Below are positions 16,698-26,363 of a stretch of 64,000 bases of DNA, in pieces; within the stretch, counting starts at the first letter, position 1; each line of letters opens with the position of its first letter. The position numbers and the translations under genes were made by a program. This DNA comes from Chitinophaga lutea (GTDB lineage: Bacteria; Bacteroidota; Bacteroidia; Chitinophagales; Chitinophagaceae), in NCBI RefSeq assembly GCF_003813775.1, contig NZ_RPDH01000003.1:744001-808000 (forward strand), read 5' to 3'. A model generated the notes under the pieces. It searched no databases and was not told the DNA's origin. It saw nothing but the letters and a program-made list of their open reading frames with translations.

Positions 16698-17363
16698 ATG
16701 ATGGTATATTCGAAAAAAAAGCTGCAAAATAGCATGGATATCATCTCTGTAGCTATTGTTGAAGACAATCATGATATCCGGTCGGCCATGGAACTGCTGA
16801 TTAATGGCTCAGAAGGGTATGCATGCATTGGCGCTTTCAACAATGCGGAAATGGCCCTGGAAAAGGTTCCACAATTGTTACCCAATGTAGTGTTGATGGA
16901 TTTTAATTTGCCGGGAATTAACGGAATTGAATGTATAGCACGTTTGAAAGCCGAATACCCCGACATGCAATTCATGATGCTGACGGTTTATGAAGACGAC
17001 GACAAGATCTTCATGGCCCTCGAAGCCGGCGCCAGCGGCTATATCCTGAAGAAAACCTCCCCCGGCGATTTGCTGGATGCCATCCGTGAGCTGCACGATG
17101 GCGGTTCCCCGATGAGCTCGCAGATAGCCAGAAGGGTGGTGGCCTACTTCCAGAAACAGGCCCGGCCCAACCCCGCGCTCGAAGCGCTCACTTCCCGCGA
17201 AAAAGAAATTCTCGACCAGTTGTCCAAAGGTTTCCTGTACAAGGAAATTGCGGGTAACCTCTTTATCAGCATAGAAACGGTGCGCAGGCATGTGCACAAC
17301 ATCTATGAAAAACTGCACGTGCGCAGCCGCACGGATGCGGTCAACAAATACTTCAACCGCTAG
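16698..17363 (+). CDS. NarL/LuxR-family response regulator
   Basis: Response regulator paired with the kinase upstream. The receiver domain has the acidic pair in VAIVEDNHD, the phospho-acceptor Asp68 in VVLMDFNLPG and the conserved Lys in SGYILKKTSPG. A LuxR-type helix-turn-helix follows (LTSREKEILDQLSKG, FISIETVRRHVHNIYEKL). The start is taken at 16698; a second ATG at 16734 (MDIISVAIVEDN) would place the Asp at 56 and is equally plausible. HisKA_3 kinases usually signal to NarL-type partners, which agrees with the pairing. Target genes are unknown; the adjacent divergent propeller gene is one candidate. Confidence 0.93.
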   Translation: MMVYSKKKLQNSMDIISVAIVEDNHDIRSAMELLINGSEGYACIGAFNNAEMALEKVPQLLPNVVLMDFNLPGINGIECIARLKAEYPDMQFMMLTVYEDDDKIFMALEAGASGYILKKTSPGDLLDAIRELHDGGSPMSSQIARRVVAYFQKQARPNPALEALTSREKEILDQLSKGFLYKEIAGNLFISIETVRRHVHNIYEKLHVRSRTDAVNKYFNR

Positions 17364-17382
17364 GCGGTGCATATACAACGAA

Positions 17383-17416
17383 AGAGGGGGCTTTTTCACA
17401 AGCCCCCTCTTTTTTA
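17383..17416. terminator. Strong terminator between convergent genes
   Basis: GAGGGGGCTT and AAGCCCCCTC form a 10-bp stem followed by TTTTTTATT. It ends the regulator transcript; a run of A before the stem may let it act on the minus strand too. Confidence 0.8.
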
Positions 17417-17425
17417 TTGCATTGT

Positions 17426-19561
17426 TCAGTTCAGCAGTATCTCGTCTATAAAAAACCAGGCTTTCTGGCCTTTCCCGTCGTGCCACTGGGGTAGTTTCGC
17501 CACGGGCACCGCCACGATCCTGAGGCAGCTCAGCTGTTGCTCCGGGAACGTACAGGTGATGTTCATGAGGGAGTCGTTGTCTTTTTTCCCTGGCTGCGCC
17601 GGGCTGATCTTCTTCAGCAGCTGCAGCTTGCCGGGATCCGTGCCGCCCCATACTTCGATGCTGGCCGGCGGGAAGATGTAGCTGCGCGTGAGGCGCATGG
17701 TGTTGAGTGTTACATGTTTCATTTTCACCGGCTGGCGGAAGGTCATCAGCAGCTCCATGTCGTTGTACCGGAAACCGAGCCATTTGCCGCTGGAGATATC
17801 AAAGTTCCCCGTCTGGTGGTCCGAGAAAGTCTTGGGCCCGTCTCCCACATATTTTTCGTTTGCCGGTTGCAGCAGTACCGCACTGTCTGGCCGGTACGTG
17901 GTTTTCATGAAGCGCATCTTCACGGCGTCGCTGCCGTACCAGCCGGGTTTGTAAGCTTTGGCGCGGATGGTGAATGAGGAGTCGATGCGCAGCGAATCTT
18001 TGAATATGGGTGATTTGAGGCTGTCTACCTCCGACCCGTCGAGCGTATACCGTATCTCCGTGCCGCGGATGGGATGGCGCATTTTCAGCGTCATCTGGCT
18101 GGCGAAGATGGTTTGTTCGTTTTCCACCACGGGCGGGTTGAGGCGGAGCGAATCGCTGCCGTCGTCGACATATCCTTTTTCGAAGCGGATGTTTTTGATG
18201 GCGGCTAACTGCTGCCAGTCGCCCGCGGCAATGTCCGTATTCCAGCAATAAACTTCTTTCAGGCTTTTACTGGCCGCCAGCGGCTTGAGGTGCTGCGCCG
18301 TGACGCGGGTGCCCGATACCGCCAGCGAACGCAAGCGGGGCAGGGCATTCAGCCCGGCGAGCGTTTTGCCGGTGATGGCTGTGAAATCCAGGTTGAGCCT
18401 GCGCAGGTTTTCGAATTGTTTGATGATGGCCAATTCCGCATCCTGTACGGGCATCTTTTGCAGGTGCAGCTCGATGATCTGTTTTTTCAGCGGCAGCAGC
18501 TCTTCCAGCGATTTGGCGGAGTACTGCGTCTGGTTGTAGAAGTTCACCACCAGCGCCGGCGAATGCCGGGCGATGGGATATATCACGCGATAATTGTTAT
18601 TGAGTTTCTGGATCGTTTTTTCGTCGGCGGCCGCAAAGTCGTACCGGTCGCCGGCATCATCCGGCTGCAGGCGTTGTGCGGCCAGGAGGTATAAACTGTC
18701 TCCCGCCGGGAGGTCGCTCACCTTTTGTTTGAAGTCTGCGCCGCCGCGTATCCACAGTTGCAGGATGGCGATCTCTTCCGGTTCCAGCTGCGTTTTGTTT
18801 TTCGGCGGCATGTGTTTCTTTTCTTCGAGGGGCAGGTGGATGCGCTGCAGCATGAGGCTGGCGGCGGGATTGCCGGCAACGAACAACAGGCCGGTTTTAC
18901 CGCCTTTGAGCAATTGCGCCGGTGTTTCCATCAGCAGCTGACCTTTGGCCTTGGCCGGGTTGTGGCAGCTTACGCATTTCTGTTCGAATATCGGTTTGAC
19001 GAGGTGCTCGTACACCAGCGCCTGGTCGAGCGGGATCTGGATTTTCTGCGGCGGCGGCGTAACGGGCGCGAGGAGGAAGTCGCTGCCGTGGGTGAGGTTG
19101 GCGCCGAAGTGCCCGGCCATGGCCAGCCCCGCCAGCATCAGCACGCTGCCGCCGATGAACACCGGCCGTTTGTAATAACGGACCATGTAAAGCAATGAAG
19201 AAAGCCATACGATGCCCAGGCCCGTCCATTTATGCCAGCTGAGCATGCTGCCGCTGTACACGTCTTCGACCGACAAAAACAGCCCCGAAATGGCCGTAAT
19301 GGCGGCGGTGAGCGCGCCTGCCAGCCATAGGTTGCTGATCAGCGGCTGATAGTTGCGCAGGTACTGGTTGCGGAGCATCATCCCGTCGAGCACCAGCGCC
19401 AGCAGCAGCAGCACGATGGGAAAGTGGAGCAGCAGCGGATGGAGCCTTCCCGTTACCTGCACCCATGCGGGCAGGTGAAGACCCGGATAAAAAATGAGGA
19501 TAAAGAGGATGAATACATTTGCAGCAATCAGCAGATTTTCAGCCAGGCGTTTGATGTTCAT
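17426..19561 (-). CDS. Membrane cytochrome c with LRR, chitobiase-like and discoidin-like regions
   Basis: A 711-residue mosaic protein. Residues 1-165 form a membrane domain with about five helices (DUF2231-like, LHPLLLHFPIVLLLLALVLDG). A c-type heme site C196-V-S-C-H lies in a Planctomycete-type cytochrome domain (PSCyt1; KKHMPPKNKTQLEPEEIAIL). A leucine-rich stretch follows (ENLRRLNLDFTAITGKTLAG, LPRLRSLAVSGTRVTA), then a chitobiase C-terminal-like segment (IRYTLDGSEVDSLKSPIF) and a beta-sandwich end like discoidin. Heme and all later parts would face the periplasm. It is the last gene of a three-gene operon, 3 bases after the DUF1501 gene. Role unknown; polysaccharide-linked redox chemistry is a guess. 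Confidence 0.75.
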   Translation of the reverse strand: MNIKRLAENLLIAANVFILFILIFYPGLHLPAWVQVTGRLHPLLLHFPIVLLLLALVLDGMMLRNQYLRNYQPLISNLWLAGALTAAITAISGLFLSVEDVYSGSMLSWHKWTGLGIVWLSSLLYMVRYYKRPVFIGGSVLMLAGLAMAGHFGANLTHGSDFLLAPVTPPPQKIQIPLDQALVYEHLVKPIFEQKCVSCHNPAKAKGQLLMETPAQLLKGGKTGLLFVAGNPAASLMLQRIHLPLEEKKHMPPKNKTQLEPEEIAILQLWIRGGADFKQKVSDLPAGDSLYLLAAQRLQPDDAGDRYDFAAADEKTIQKLNNNYRVIYPIARHSPALVVNFYNQTQYSAKSLEELLPLKKQIIELHLQKMPVQDAELAIIKQFENLRRLNLDFTAITGKTLAGLNALPRLRSLAVSGTRVTAQHLKPLAASKSLKEVYCWNTDIAAGDWQQLAAIKNIRFEKGYVDDGSDSLRLNPPVVENEQTIFASQMTLKMRHPIRGTEIRYTLDGSEVDSLKSPIFKDSLRIDSSFTIRAKAYKPGWYGSDAVKMRFMKTTYRPDSAVLLQPANEKYVGDGPKTFSDHQTGNFDISSGKWLGFRYNDMELLMTFRQPVKMKHVTLNTMRLTRSYIFPPASIEVWGGTDPGKLQLLKKISPAQPGKKDNDSLMNITCTFPEQQLSCLRIVAVPVAKLPQWHDGKGQKAWFFIDEILLN

Positions 19562-19564
19562 TGT

Positions 19565-21022
19565 TTACGCGATAAGGTCTTTCACCACGGTGCCGGCCAC
19601 GTCTGTGAGGCGGTAGCGGCGGCCGAGGTGTTTGTAGATGAGTTTTTCATGATCGAGGCCCAGCAGGTGCATTACCGTGGCCTGGAAGTCGTGCACGTGT
19701 ACGGGATTTTGTGTGATGTTATAACCGAAGTCGTCCGTTTCGCCATATACGATACCGGGTTTCACGCCGCCGCCTGCCATCCAGATGGAGAAGCAGCGGG
19801 GATGGTGATCGCGGCCGTAATTCTCTTTGGTGAGTTTGCCCTGGCTGTAGTTGGTGCGGCCGAATTCGCCGCCCCAGATCACCAGCGTTTCGTCGAGCAG
19901 GCCGCGCTGTTTGAGGTCGGTGACCAGTGCGGCGGATGCCTGATCCACGTCCATCGCCTGACCGGCCATTTCCTTCGGCAGGTTGCCATGCTGATCCCAG
20001 CCCTGGTGATAGAGCTGCACGAAACGCACGCCGTTTTCGGACAGTTTGCGCGCCAGCAGGCAGTTGGAAGCAAACGTGCCCGGCACCAGACAGTTGGGGC
20101 CGTAGAGTTTGATAATATCGTCGGATTCTTTCGACAGATCGGTGATATCCGGTACCGCCGTCTGCATGCGGTAGGCCATTTCGTATTGCTGGATCTTGGT
20201 ATTGATTTCAGGGTCGCCGAACTCACTGTAATTGAGGTGGTTCAGCTCCGCGAGTTTATCGAGCATTTTGCGGCGGCCCGTAGAGTCCATGCCCGCGGGA
20301 TTGTTGAGGTACAGCACGGGGCTTTCGCCGCTGCTGAACTGCACGCCCTGGTGAATGCTGTCGAGGAAGCCGTTCGTCCACAGTTTGGAATACACACCCT
20401 GGCCGTTGCCTTTTCCGCGCGAGAGCAGCACGCAGAAGGCCGGCAGGTTCTTGTTTTCGCTGCCCAGCCCGTAACTGAGCCACGAGCCCATGCTTGGCCG
20501 GTTGCCCTGCTGGGCGCCGGTCTGGAAGAAAGTGAGGGCGGGGTCGTGGTTGATGGCTTCGGTAAACATGGAGCGCACGATGCAGATGTCGTCCACCACT
20601 TTCGCGGTGTACGGGAACAGGTCGCTTACCCAGGCGCGGGCCTGGCCGTACTGCTGAAAATCGTAGTACGAGCCCACAAGCGGGAAGGAGCTCTGCCCCG
20701 AGGTCATGCCCGTGAGCCGCTGGCCCATCCGCACGGAGGCCGGCAGTTCCTGCCCCATCATTTCGCGCAGCTTGGGTTTATAATCGAACGATTCGAGCTG
20801 CGAAGGCGCGCCGTTCTGGAAGAGATAAATCACTCTTTTGGCTTTCGGCGCGAAGTGGGGGATGCCCGGCGCCAGGCCCATTTCTTCCACGCCGCCACCG
20901 CCGCCGAACAGGTCGGGGATCAGCAGGGAGCCCAATGCCACGCTGCCCAGGCCGAGGCTCAGGCGGGAGAGAAAGCGCCGGCGGTTCATGTTGAGGCCGT
21001 GTTCCAGAATTTCTTTGTCCAT
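19565..21022 (-). CDS. DUF1501 family protein with Tat signal
   Basis: A 485-residue protein of the DUF1501 family, distantly related to sulfatases and alkaline phosphatases. A twin-arginine signal (NRRRFLSRLSLGLGSVALG) predicts export of a folded protein. Family motifs seen include RVIYLFQNGAPSQLESFDYK, GSWLSYGLGSENKNLP, RFVQLYHQGWDQHGN and TLVIWGGEFGRTNYSQG with GRDHHPRCF. No C-x-P-S-R motif is present, so it is not a formylglycine sulfatase. DUF1501 genes are habitually encoded next to PSD1 cytochromes in Planctomycetes and some Bacteroidota, as here. The reaction is not established. Confidence 0.88.
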   Translation of the reverse strand: MDKEILEHGLNMNRRRFLSRLSLGLGSVALGSLLIPDLFGGGGGVEEMGLAPGIPHFAPKAKRVIYLFQNGAPSQLESFDYKPKLREMMGQELPASVRMGQRLTGMTSGQSSFPLVGSYYDFQQYGQARAWVSDLFPYTAKVVDDICIVRSMFTEAINHDPALTFFQTGAQQGNRPSMGSWLSYGLGSENKNLPAFCVLLSRGKGNGQGVYSKLWTNGFLDSIHQGVQFSSGESPVLYLNNPAGMDSTGRRKMLDKLAELNHLNYSEFGDPEINTKIQQYEMAYRMQTAVPDITDLSKESDDIIKLYGPNCLVPGTFASNCLLARKLSENGVRFVQLYHQGWDQHGNLPKEMAGQAMDVDQASAALVTDLKQRGLLDETLVIWGGEFGRTNYSQGKLTKENYGRDHHPRCFSIWMAGGGVKPGIVYGETDDFGYNITQNPVHVHDFQATVMHLLGLDHEKLIYKHLGRRYRLTDVAGTVVKDLIA

Positions 21023-21118
21023 ATGCGGTACTGATGATTGCAGAAGGTGAACGCCGGTATGCCTTCACGGTCTGCGGCTGTTTTAAATCTTTTTTGTGTT
21101 GCGTAAGGCGCGGTGCGC

Positions 21119-23419
21119 TTACGTTTTCGCCAGTGTTTCTTCGAGGTTGTAAATCGTGGTCACCACCTGCATCAGCGCGGCGATGGCCTGTTTGTCCGCT
21201 TTTTCCGGGAGCGGGTATTCGCCGTTGTTCAGCAGTTTCTCCGCTGCAGCGGGCTGCTGCCGGAAATACTGTTGCTGTTCACTGTAATATGCTTTCAATA
21301 CACTGAGCTCTTTTGCGTTGGGCTTGCGGCATACGATACGCCGGAAGGCCGTTTCCACCGGGTCCGTCTTTTCCGCCAGCAGCCTGGTGGCCAGCACCCT
21401 CGATGCTTCGAGCACCTGCGGGTCGTTGAGCATCACCAGCGCCTGCAGCGGCGTGTTGGTGGAAGTGCGTTTGATCTCGCACTGGTCGCGGTTGCTGCCG
21501 TCGAAAATCATGAGCGAAGGCGGCGGCACGGTGCGTTTGATGAACGTGTATAACCCGCGGCGGTAGAGGCTTTCGCCATGGTCCTGTATGTATCTTGAAA
21601 GCTGTCCGCGGCCGGAGGTGGCCAGTTCCCACAAACCTTTCGGCTGGTAAGGCTTCACGCTGGGCCCGCCGATCTTTTTCACGAGCAGCCCGCTGCTGCT
21701 CAGCACAAGGTCGCGCGCCAGTTCCGCCGGCAGCCGCTGGCGCGGTGCGCGGGAGAGCCAGATGTTATCCGGGTCGCGCGCCAGTTTCTTTTTACTGGCC
21801 ACCGCGCTCTGGCGGTAAGTAGCGGAGGTCACGATCTGTTTCATCAGGCGTTTCACGTTCCAGCCGTTTTTCATGAAATCCACGGCCAGCCAGTCGAGCA
21901 GCGCCGGGTGCGAAGGCAGTTCGCCCTGCATACCGAAGTCGCCCGACGTTTTGACGATGCCCCTGCCGAACACTTCCTGCCACATACGGTTCACGAAAAC
22001 GCGGGCGGTGAGCGGATTCTGCGGGCTCACGAGCCACTCCGCCAGCCCCAGCCGGTTGGGCCGCCCTTTGAATGCCAGGATGGAACGGGGCGTGCCGGGC
22101 AGCACTTCGGTGCCGTGATTATCGTACACCCCACGCTGAAGGATATACGACTTGCGCGCGGTGTCGAGGTCGCCCATCACCGACACGATCAGTTTGTTGG
22201 TATCGGGTTTGTTGATGAAAGTGAGGATGTTTTTCACCTCATCGTTCGAGATCTCCATGTAGGGTTTCTTGGCGTACGTGTCAGGACCGCCCACTACGGA
22301 CTCGAGACCTACTTCCTTCACGCTGTTAAAGAACGCGTAGAGTTTGTAATATTCTTCCTGTGAGAAAGGATCGTATTTATGATCGTGGCACTTCGCGCAC
22401 TCGATGGTAACGCCGATGAAGGCCTTGCCGAAAGTATTGGTGCGGTCGCTCACGTATTCCACGCGGTATTCTTCGTCGATCACCCCGCCTTCTTCCGTGA
22501 TCTTGTGGTTGCGGTTGAAGCCGGTGGCCAGCAACTGTTCGCGGGTGGCGCCGGGCATGAGGTCGCCCGCCAGTTGCCAGGTGACGAAGGTGCTGTAGGG
22601 CATGTTGGTGTTGAAGGCATGTATCACCCAGTCGCGCCAGGGCCACATGCTGCGGTAGTTATCGTCCTGGTACCCATGCGAGTCCGCATACCGCGCCACA
22701 TCCATCCAGTGTATCGCCATTTTCTCGCCGTACTGCGGCATGGCGAGCAGGGTGTCTACCATCCGCTCGTATGCGTCGGGACGGTCATCGGCGAGGAAGC
22801 GGTCGGTCAGCTCCACGGAAGGCGGCAGCCCGGTAATATCGAGCGAGGCACGTTTGAGCAGGTGCTCTTTATCCGCTTCTTCGTTAGGCTCCAGGCCGGC
22901 GTTTTCCATGCCTTCGAGGATGAAGCGGTCTATTTCATTGCGTGGCCAGTCTTCATCGCCTACATCGGGCAGCTGTCCCGCCCTGGGAGGAACGAAGGCC
23001 CAGTGAGGCTTATATTCCGCGCCCTGTTTGATCCACTTTTCGATCAGCTTTATTTCCCTTTCGGTGAGCTGGAGGTTGGAATTGACGGGCGGCATGCGCA
23101 GGGAAGTGTCTTCCGAAATGATTCTTTTGTAGACTTCGGAAAGGTGAGGCTTGCCGCGCACGAACGCAAAAGCTCCCGGTGTTTCTTGCAGTGCTTTAAA
23201 GGCGCTGTCGCCGATATCGAGGCGCAGGCCCGCTTCGCGTTTGTTCGCATCCGGGCCGTGACAGGTGAAGCACTTGTCGGACAGGATGGGACGGATATGG
23301 AAATTATAATCCACTTCGTCCGGCAGCCTGCCGCTATCGGCGCTCTGCCGGGCGCCCGGCCGGTTGCAGGCGAAAACCAGGAAGAATAGAAGTGGTACAA
23401 GGCACAGATGTCTTTTCAT
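21119..23419 (-). CDS. PSD1 / DUF1549-DUF1553 cytochrome c protein
   Basis: A 766-residue exported protein. The N-terminus has a signal with a lipobox-like LVFAC at Cys18. A heme site C50-F-T-C-H in PSCyt1 is followed by GLRLD and MPPVNSNLQLTEREIKLIEKW. DUF1549 (WPRNEIDRFILEGMENAGLEP...ARYADSHGYQDDNYRSMWPW) and DUF1553/PSD1 (NPLTARVFVNRMWQEVFGRG, NTPLQALVMLNDPQVLEASR) fill the rest. The gene is first in the operon with the DUF1501 and membrane cytochrome genes (96 and 2-base gaps). Families are clear; biochemical role has not been established for this domain set. Confidence 0.88.
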   Translation of the reverse strand: MKRHLCLVPLLFFLVFACNRPGARQSADSGRLPDEVDYNFHIRPILSDKCFTCHGPDANKREAGLRLDIGDSAFKALQETPGAFAFVRGKPHLSEVYKRIISEDTSLRMPPVNSNLQLTEREIKLIEKWIKQGAEYKPHWAFVPPRAGQLPDVGDEDWPRNEIDRFILEGMENAGLEPNEEADKEHLLKRASLDITGLPPSVELTDRFLADDRPDAYERMVDTLLAMPQYGEKMAIHWMDVARYADSHGYQDDNYRSMWPWRDWVIHAFNTNMPYSTFVTWQLAGDLMPGATREQLLATGFNRNHKITEEGGVIDEEYRVEYVSDRTNTFGKAFIGVTIECAKCHDHKYDPFSQEEYYKLYAFFNSVKEVGLESVVGGPDTYAKKPYMEISNDEVKNILTFINKPDTNKLIVSVMGDLDTARKSYILQRGVYDNHGTEVLPGTPRSILAFKGRPNRLGLAEWLVSPQNPLTARVFVNRMWQEVFGRGIVKTSGDFGMQGELPSHPALLDWLAVDFMKNGWNVKRLMKQIVTSATYRQSAVASKKKLARDPDNIWLSRAPRQRLPAELARDLVLSSSGLLVKKIGGPSVKPYQPKGLWELATSGRGQLSRYIQDHGESLYRRGLYTFIKRTVPPPSLMIFDGSNRDQCEIKRTSTNTPLQALVMLNDPQVLEASRVLATRLLAEKTDPVETAFRRIVCRKPNAKELSVLKAYYSEQQQYFRQQPAAAEKLLNNGEYPLPEKADKQAIAALMQVVTTIYNLEETLAKT

Positions 23420-23644
23420 ATCGGTGGAAATAAGTCCGCTCTTTGGTTTTATTTAAGAAAACAATAAGTACTGTAGCGTTGCTAGTATGTCTAGACAAAG
23501 TAAGCCTTTTTTGCGGGGTTTGCAAGTATTATGGGGCTATCAGAATAAATATGCAAATAAACAGTAGGAAAATGCAAATATAGGAGGAGTTCAGGGGAGG
23601 AGAGAAAACCATTGCGCTGCAAACGGTGCTTTTGAGCGGATCAT

Positions 23645-23686
23645 AAAAAAGGGCTGACCCGAAAGTGCTCCTTTCCGGTCAGCCCC
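23645..23686 (-). terminator. Terminator after the microprotein pair
   Basis: On the minus strand GGGCTGACCGGAAAG and CTTTCGGGTCAGCCC form a long stem (one mismatch) around GAGCA, followed by TTTTTT. It lies 26 bases after the stop of the 39-residue frame and supports it as a real transcript. Confidence 0.75.
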
Positions 23687-23711
23687 ATGCTTCCGCACAG
23701 TGGTGCTGGCA

Positions 23712-23831
23712 TCAGCCTGCAGAGCGAACTTTCACAACGCGCGATTTCATGTATTTACGCGCAAAATGTGCCATCAGCACTACAGAGGCAATGCAAAGGC
23801 ACGCCAGTTTGAATAATAAGCCGGTTTTCAT
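23712..23831 (-). CDS. One-helix membrane microprotein, 39 residues
   Basis: The frame encodes MKTGLLFKLACLCIASVVLM followed by a basic tail (AHFARKYMKSRVVKVRSAG). The hydrophobic segment of about 16 residues predicts one membrane helix with the basic tail on the cytoplasmic side. It lies 56 bases after a second microprotein frame and 26 bases before a strong terminator on the same strand. Both begin MKT. No family is recognised; the case for it is strand, terminator and composition. Confidence 0.5.
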   Translation of the reverse strand: MKTGLLFKLACLCIASVVLMAHFARKYMKSRVVKVRSAG

Positions 23832-23887
23832 AGGTATAGGGATTTAGAATCAATTCAATCTGGAAAAAAACGAGGGGAGAGCGCTCC

Positions 23888-24043
23888 TCAGCGAAGCATC
23901 TGCCAGGAGTCGAACTTCTGTACCACCCGGATGCATACATCCCTGAAGCGGTACATCGACCTTTGCTCATGTCCGATTAATAAAGTTACCACGAAAGCTA
24001 CCACCAAAACTGCCATTACCAGTATAAAGAACATCGTTTTCAT
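23888..24043 (-). CDS. One-helix membrane microprotein, 51 residues
   Basis: The frame starts MKTMFFILVMAVLVVAFVVT, a strongly hydrophobic helix, and continues with a polar tail (GHEQRSMYRFRDVCIRVVQK...). About 40 bases upstream on the minus strand TATATTTA differs from the -7 consensus TAnnTTTG by one base. With the 39-residue frame downstream and the terminator beyond it, the layout fits a small bicistronic transcript. Function is unknown. Confidence 0.5.
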   Translation of the reverse strand: MKTMFFILVMAVLVVAFVVTLLIGHEQRSMYRFRDVCIRVVQKFDSWQMLR

Positions 24044-24464
24044 CAGGATAGATTTTTAAGTTTCACAGGCGGGTTACTCATGGATGTGGATGTAAATATA
24101 GATAATTTAATCATATAAAATAATAATTGAATGGAAATTTATTTGTTACCTAGTTCATCCGCTATTTATCTAAGAAAATATGACTTTTATTGTAATGTAT
24201 TATTATACGAAAGTGTGATTTTGGGGAGGGCCGGGGCGTTAAATGGCGCCATGGGCAATGTGAATTATATATACAATGGCATCAAAATCAATTAAATAGG
24301 TATGGTGCATAAAATCTACTTGGGATATTGGTTGAATCCTTTATTTTTGCCAACGACCGAATTTTGCTAAAAGATTTAGTAAGGGGTCGGGTGATCTTCA
24401 ACCCCAGCGGCGCTTTCTTAAGTTTAATTTGGTTGGACTTGCTTTGAATTTTAATTGACAAACT
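24044..24464. other. AT-rich intergenic region upstream of parE
   Basis: About 420 bases without a convincing gene. It holds the putative -7 of the microprotein transcript at its left end and the parE promoter at 24320-24349. The remainder shows nothing recognisable. Confidence 0.5.
24320..24349 (+). promoter_or_regulatory. Promoter of the parE operon
   Basis: TTGG (24320-24323) is followed after 18 bases by TATTTTTG (24342-24349), an exact TAnnTTTG match. The leader to ATG 24465 would be about 110 nt. Confidence 0.5.
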
Positions 24465-26360
24465 ATGGCAGAAAATAAAGAGCTGTTTAATGCCTATACC
24501 GAGGAATCGATCCGCTCGCTCGACTGGCGGGAGCATATCCGGCTGCGCCCGGGGATGTACATCGGCAAACTCGGGGACGGCAGCAGTATGGACGACGGCA
24601 TCTATATCCTGATCAAAGAGGTGGTAGACAACTGTATCGACGAGCATATGATGGGCTTCGGCAAGCAGATCGACATTAAAGTGACGGAGCATAGCGTAAC
24701 GGTGCGGGACTATGGCCGGGGCATTCCCCTGGGCAAGGTGGTGGACGTGGTGAGCAAGATCAACACCGGCGCGAAATACGACAGTAAGGCCTTCCAGAAG
24801 TCGGTGGGCCTCAACGGGGTGGGTACCAAAGCGGTGAATGCCCTGTCGAGCTACTTCAAAGTGTCCTCTTTCCGCGACGGCCGCATCAAAGCCGCCGAAT
24901 TCGAGCGGGGGGTGCTCACCAAAGACCATCGCGAGGCCGATGCCAAAGAATCGAACGGTACATTGGTGACTTTTGTGCCGGATGATACGGTGTTCAAGAA
25001 CTACCATTATATCCCGGACTTCCTGGAAAACCAGATCTGGAACTACTGTTTCCTCAACGCCGGGCTGACCATCAACTTCAACGGCCAGAAATATATTTCC
25101 AAAAACGGCCTGCTCGACCTGTTGCAGCGTAAAACCACGGCGGACGACCTGCGCTACCCGATCATCCACCTGAAAGGGGACGACATCGAGGTGGCCATCA
25201 CCCACGAAAACCAGTACGGCGAAGAATATTACTCCTTTGTGAACGGCCAGCACACCACCCAGGGCGGTACGCACCTGGCGGCGTTCAGGGAGGCCTTCGT
25301 GAAAACCGTGCGCGACTTCTATAAAAAAGACTACGACGCTACCGACATCCGCGCGTCCATCTGTGCGGCCATTGCCGTAAGGGTACAGGAGCCGGTGTTC
25401 GAAAGCCAGACCAAAACCAAACTGGGCTCACTCACGGTATCGGAAGGCGGGCAGTCGATGAAAGCCTTCGTGCTGGAATTCCTCAGCAAGCAGCTCGACG
25501 ATTACCTGCACCGGAACTCGTCCGTGGCCGATGCGCTGAAAAAACGCATCGAACAGAGCGAGCGCGAAAGGAAGGAACTGGCCGGTATCAAGAAACTGGC
25601 GAACGACAGGGCCAAAAAAGCCAACCTGCACAACAAAAAGCTGCGCGATTGCCGGGTGCACATGAACGAGGAATATTCCGGCAAAGGCAAGGAAGAAATG
25701 GAAAGCCGCCAGAAAGAAACCACCATCTTCATTACGGAAGGTGATTCCGCGAGCGGTTCCATCACCAAGTCGCGCAACGTGGAAACGCAGGCGGTGTTCA
25801 GCCTGCGCGGCAAGCCGCTGAACTGCTACGGCCTTACCAAAAAGATCGTGTACGAAAATGAAGAGTTCAACCTGCTGCAGCACGCCCTCAACATCGAAGA
25901 AGGGCTCGAAGGGCTGCGGTACAACAATATCGTGATCGCCACCGATGCGGACGTGGACGGGATGCACATCCGTTTGCTGATGCTGACGTTCTTCCTGCAG
26001 TTTTTCCCCGACCTGGTGAAAAACGGGCACGTGTACATTCTCGAAACGCCGCTGTTCCGCGTGCGCAACAAACAGGAAACGATTTACTGCTACAGCGAGG
26101 AAGAAAAACAGAAAGCGGTGCGCAAACTCGGCAACAAGCCCGAGATTACCCGATTCAAAGGCCTGGGTGAGATTTCCCCCGAGGAGTTCGGGCAGTTCAT
26201 CGGCGATGATATGCGCAAGTCGCCCATCATCCCGTCGAAAGACATGCCGGTAGCCAAAATACTGGAGTATTACATGGGCAAGAACACCCAGCACAGGCAG
26301 GATTTTATTATTAATAACCTCCGCTACGAAAAAGATCTGGCGGAAGAAATTGCGAGTTAA
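24465..26360 (+). CDS. parE: DNA topoisomerase IV subunit B
   Basis: ATPase subunit of a type IIA topoisomerase that decatenates daughter chromosomes. The 631-residue protein has the GHKL ATPase motifs ([38 protein letters not shown]), the transducer QTKTKLGS and the Toprim motifs ([44 protein letters not shown]). Length and [19 protein letters not shown] match ParE-type rather than GyrB-type Bacteroidota proteins. parC follows in the same direction after two small genes. The start ATG follows a good promoter; a 328-codon antisense frame overlapping the 5' end is a shadow. Confidence 0.95.
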   Translation: MAENKELFNAYTEESIRSLDWREHIRLRPGMYIGKLGDGSSMDDGIYILIKEVVDNCIDEHMMGFGKQIDIKVTEHSVTVRDYGRGIPLGKVVDVVSKINTGAKYDSKAFQKSVGLNGVGTKAVNALSSYFKVSSFRDGRIKAAEFERGVLTKDHREADAKESNGTLVTFVPDDTVFKNYHYIPDFLENQIWNYCFLNAGLTINFNGQKYISKNGLLDLLQRKTTADDLRYPIIHLKGDDIEVAITHENQYGEEYYSFVNGQHTTQGGTHLAAFREAFVKTVRDFYKKDYDATDIRASICAAIAVRVQEPVFESQTKTKLGSLTVSEGGQSMKAFVLEFLSKQLDDYLHRNSSVADALKKRIEQSERERKELAGIKKLANDRAKKANLHNKKLRDCRVHMNEEYSGKGKEEMESRQKETTIFITEGDSASGSITKSRNVETQAVFSLRGKPLNCYGLTKKIVYENEEFNLLQHALNIEEGLEGLRYNNIVIATDADVDGMHIRLLMLTFFLQFFPDLVKNGHVYILETPLFRVRNKQETIYCYSEEEKQKAVRKLGNKPEITRFKGLGEISPEEFGQFIGDDMRKSPIIPSKDMPVAKILEYYMGKNTQHRQDFIINNLRYEKDLAEEIAS

Positions 26361-26363
26361 GGA

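Noticed and set aside
19565-21022. Formylglycine sulfatase annotation for the DUF1501 protein
   Set aside because: No C-x-P-S-R or S-x-P-S-R motif; only a distant fold relation to sulfatases.
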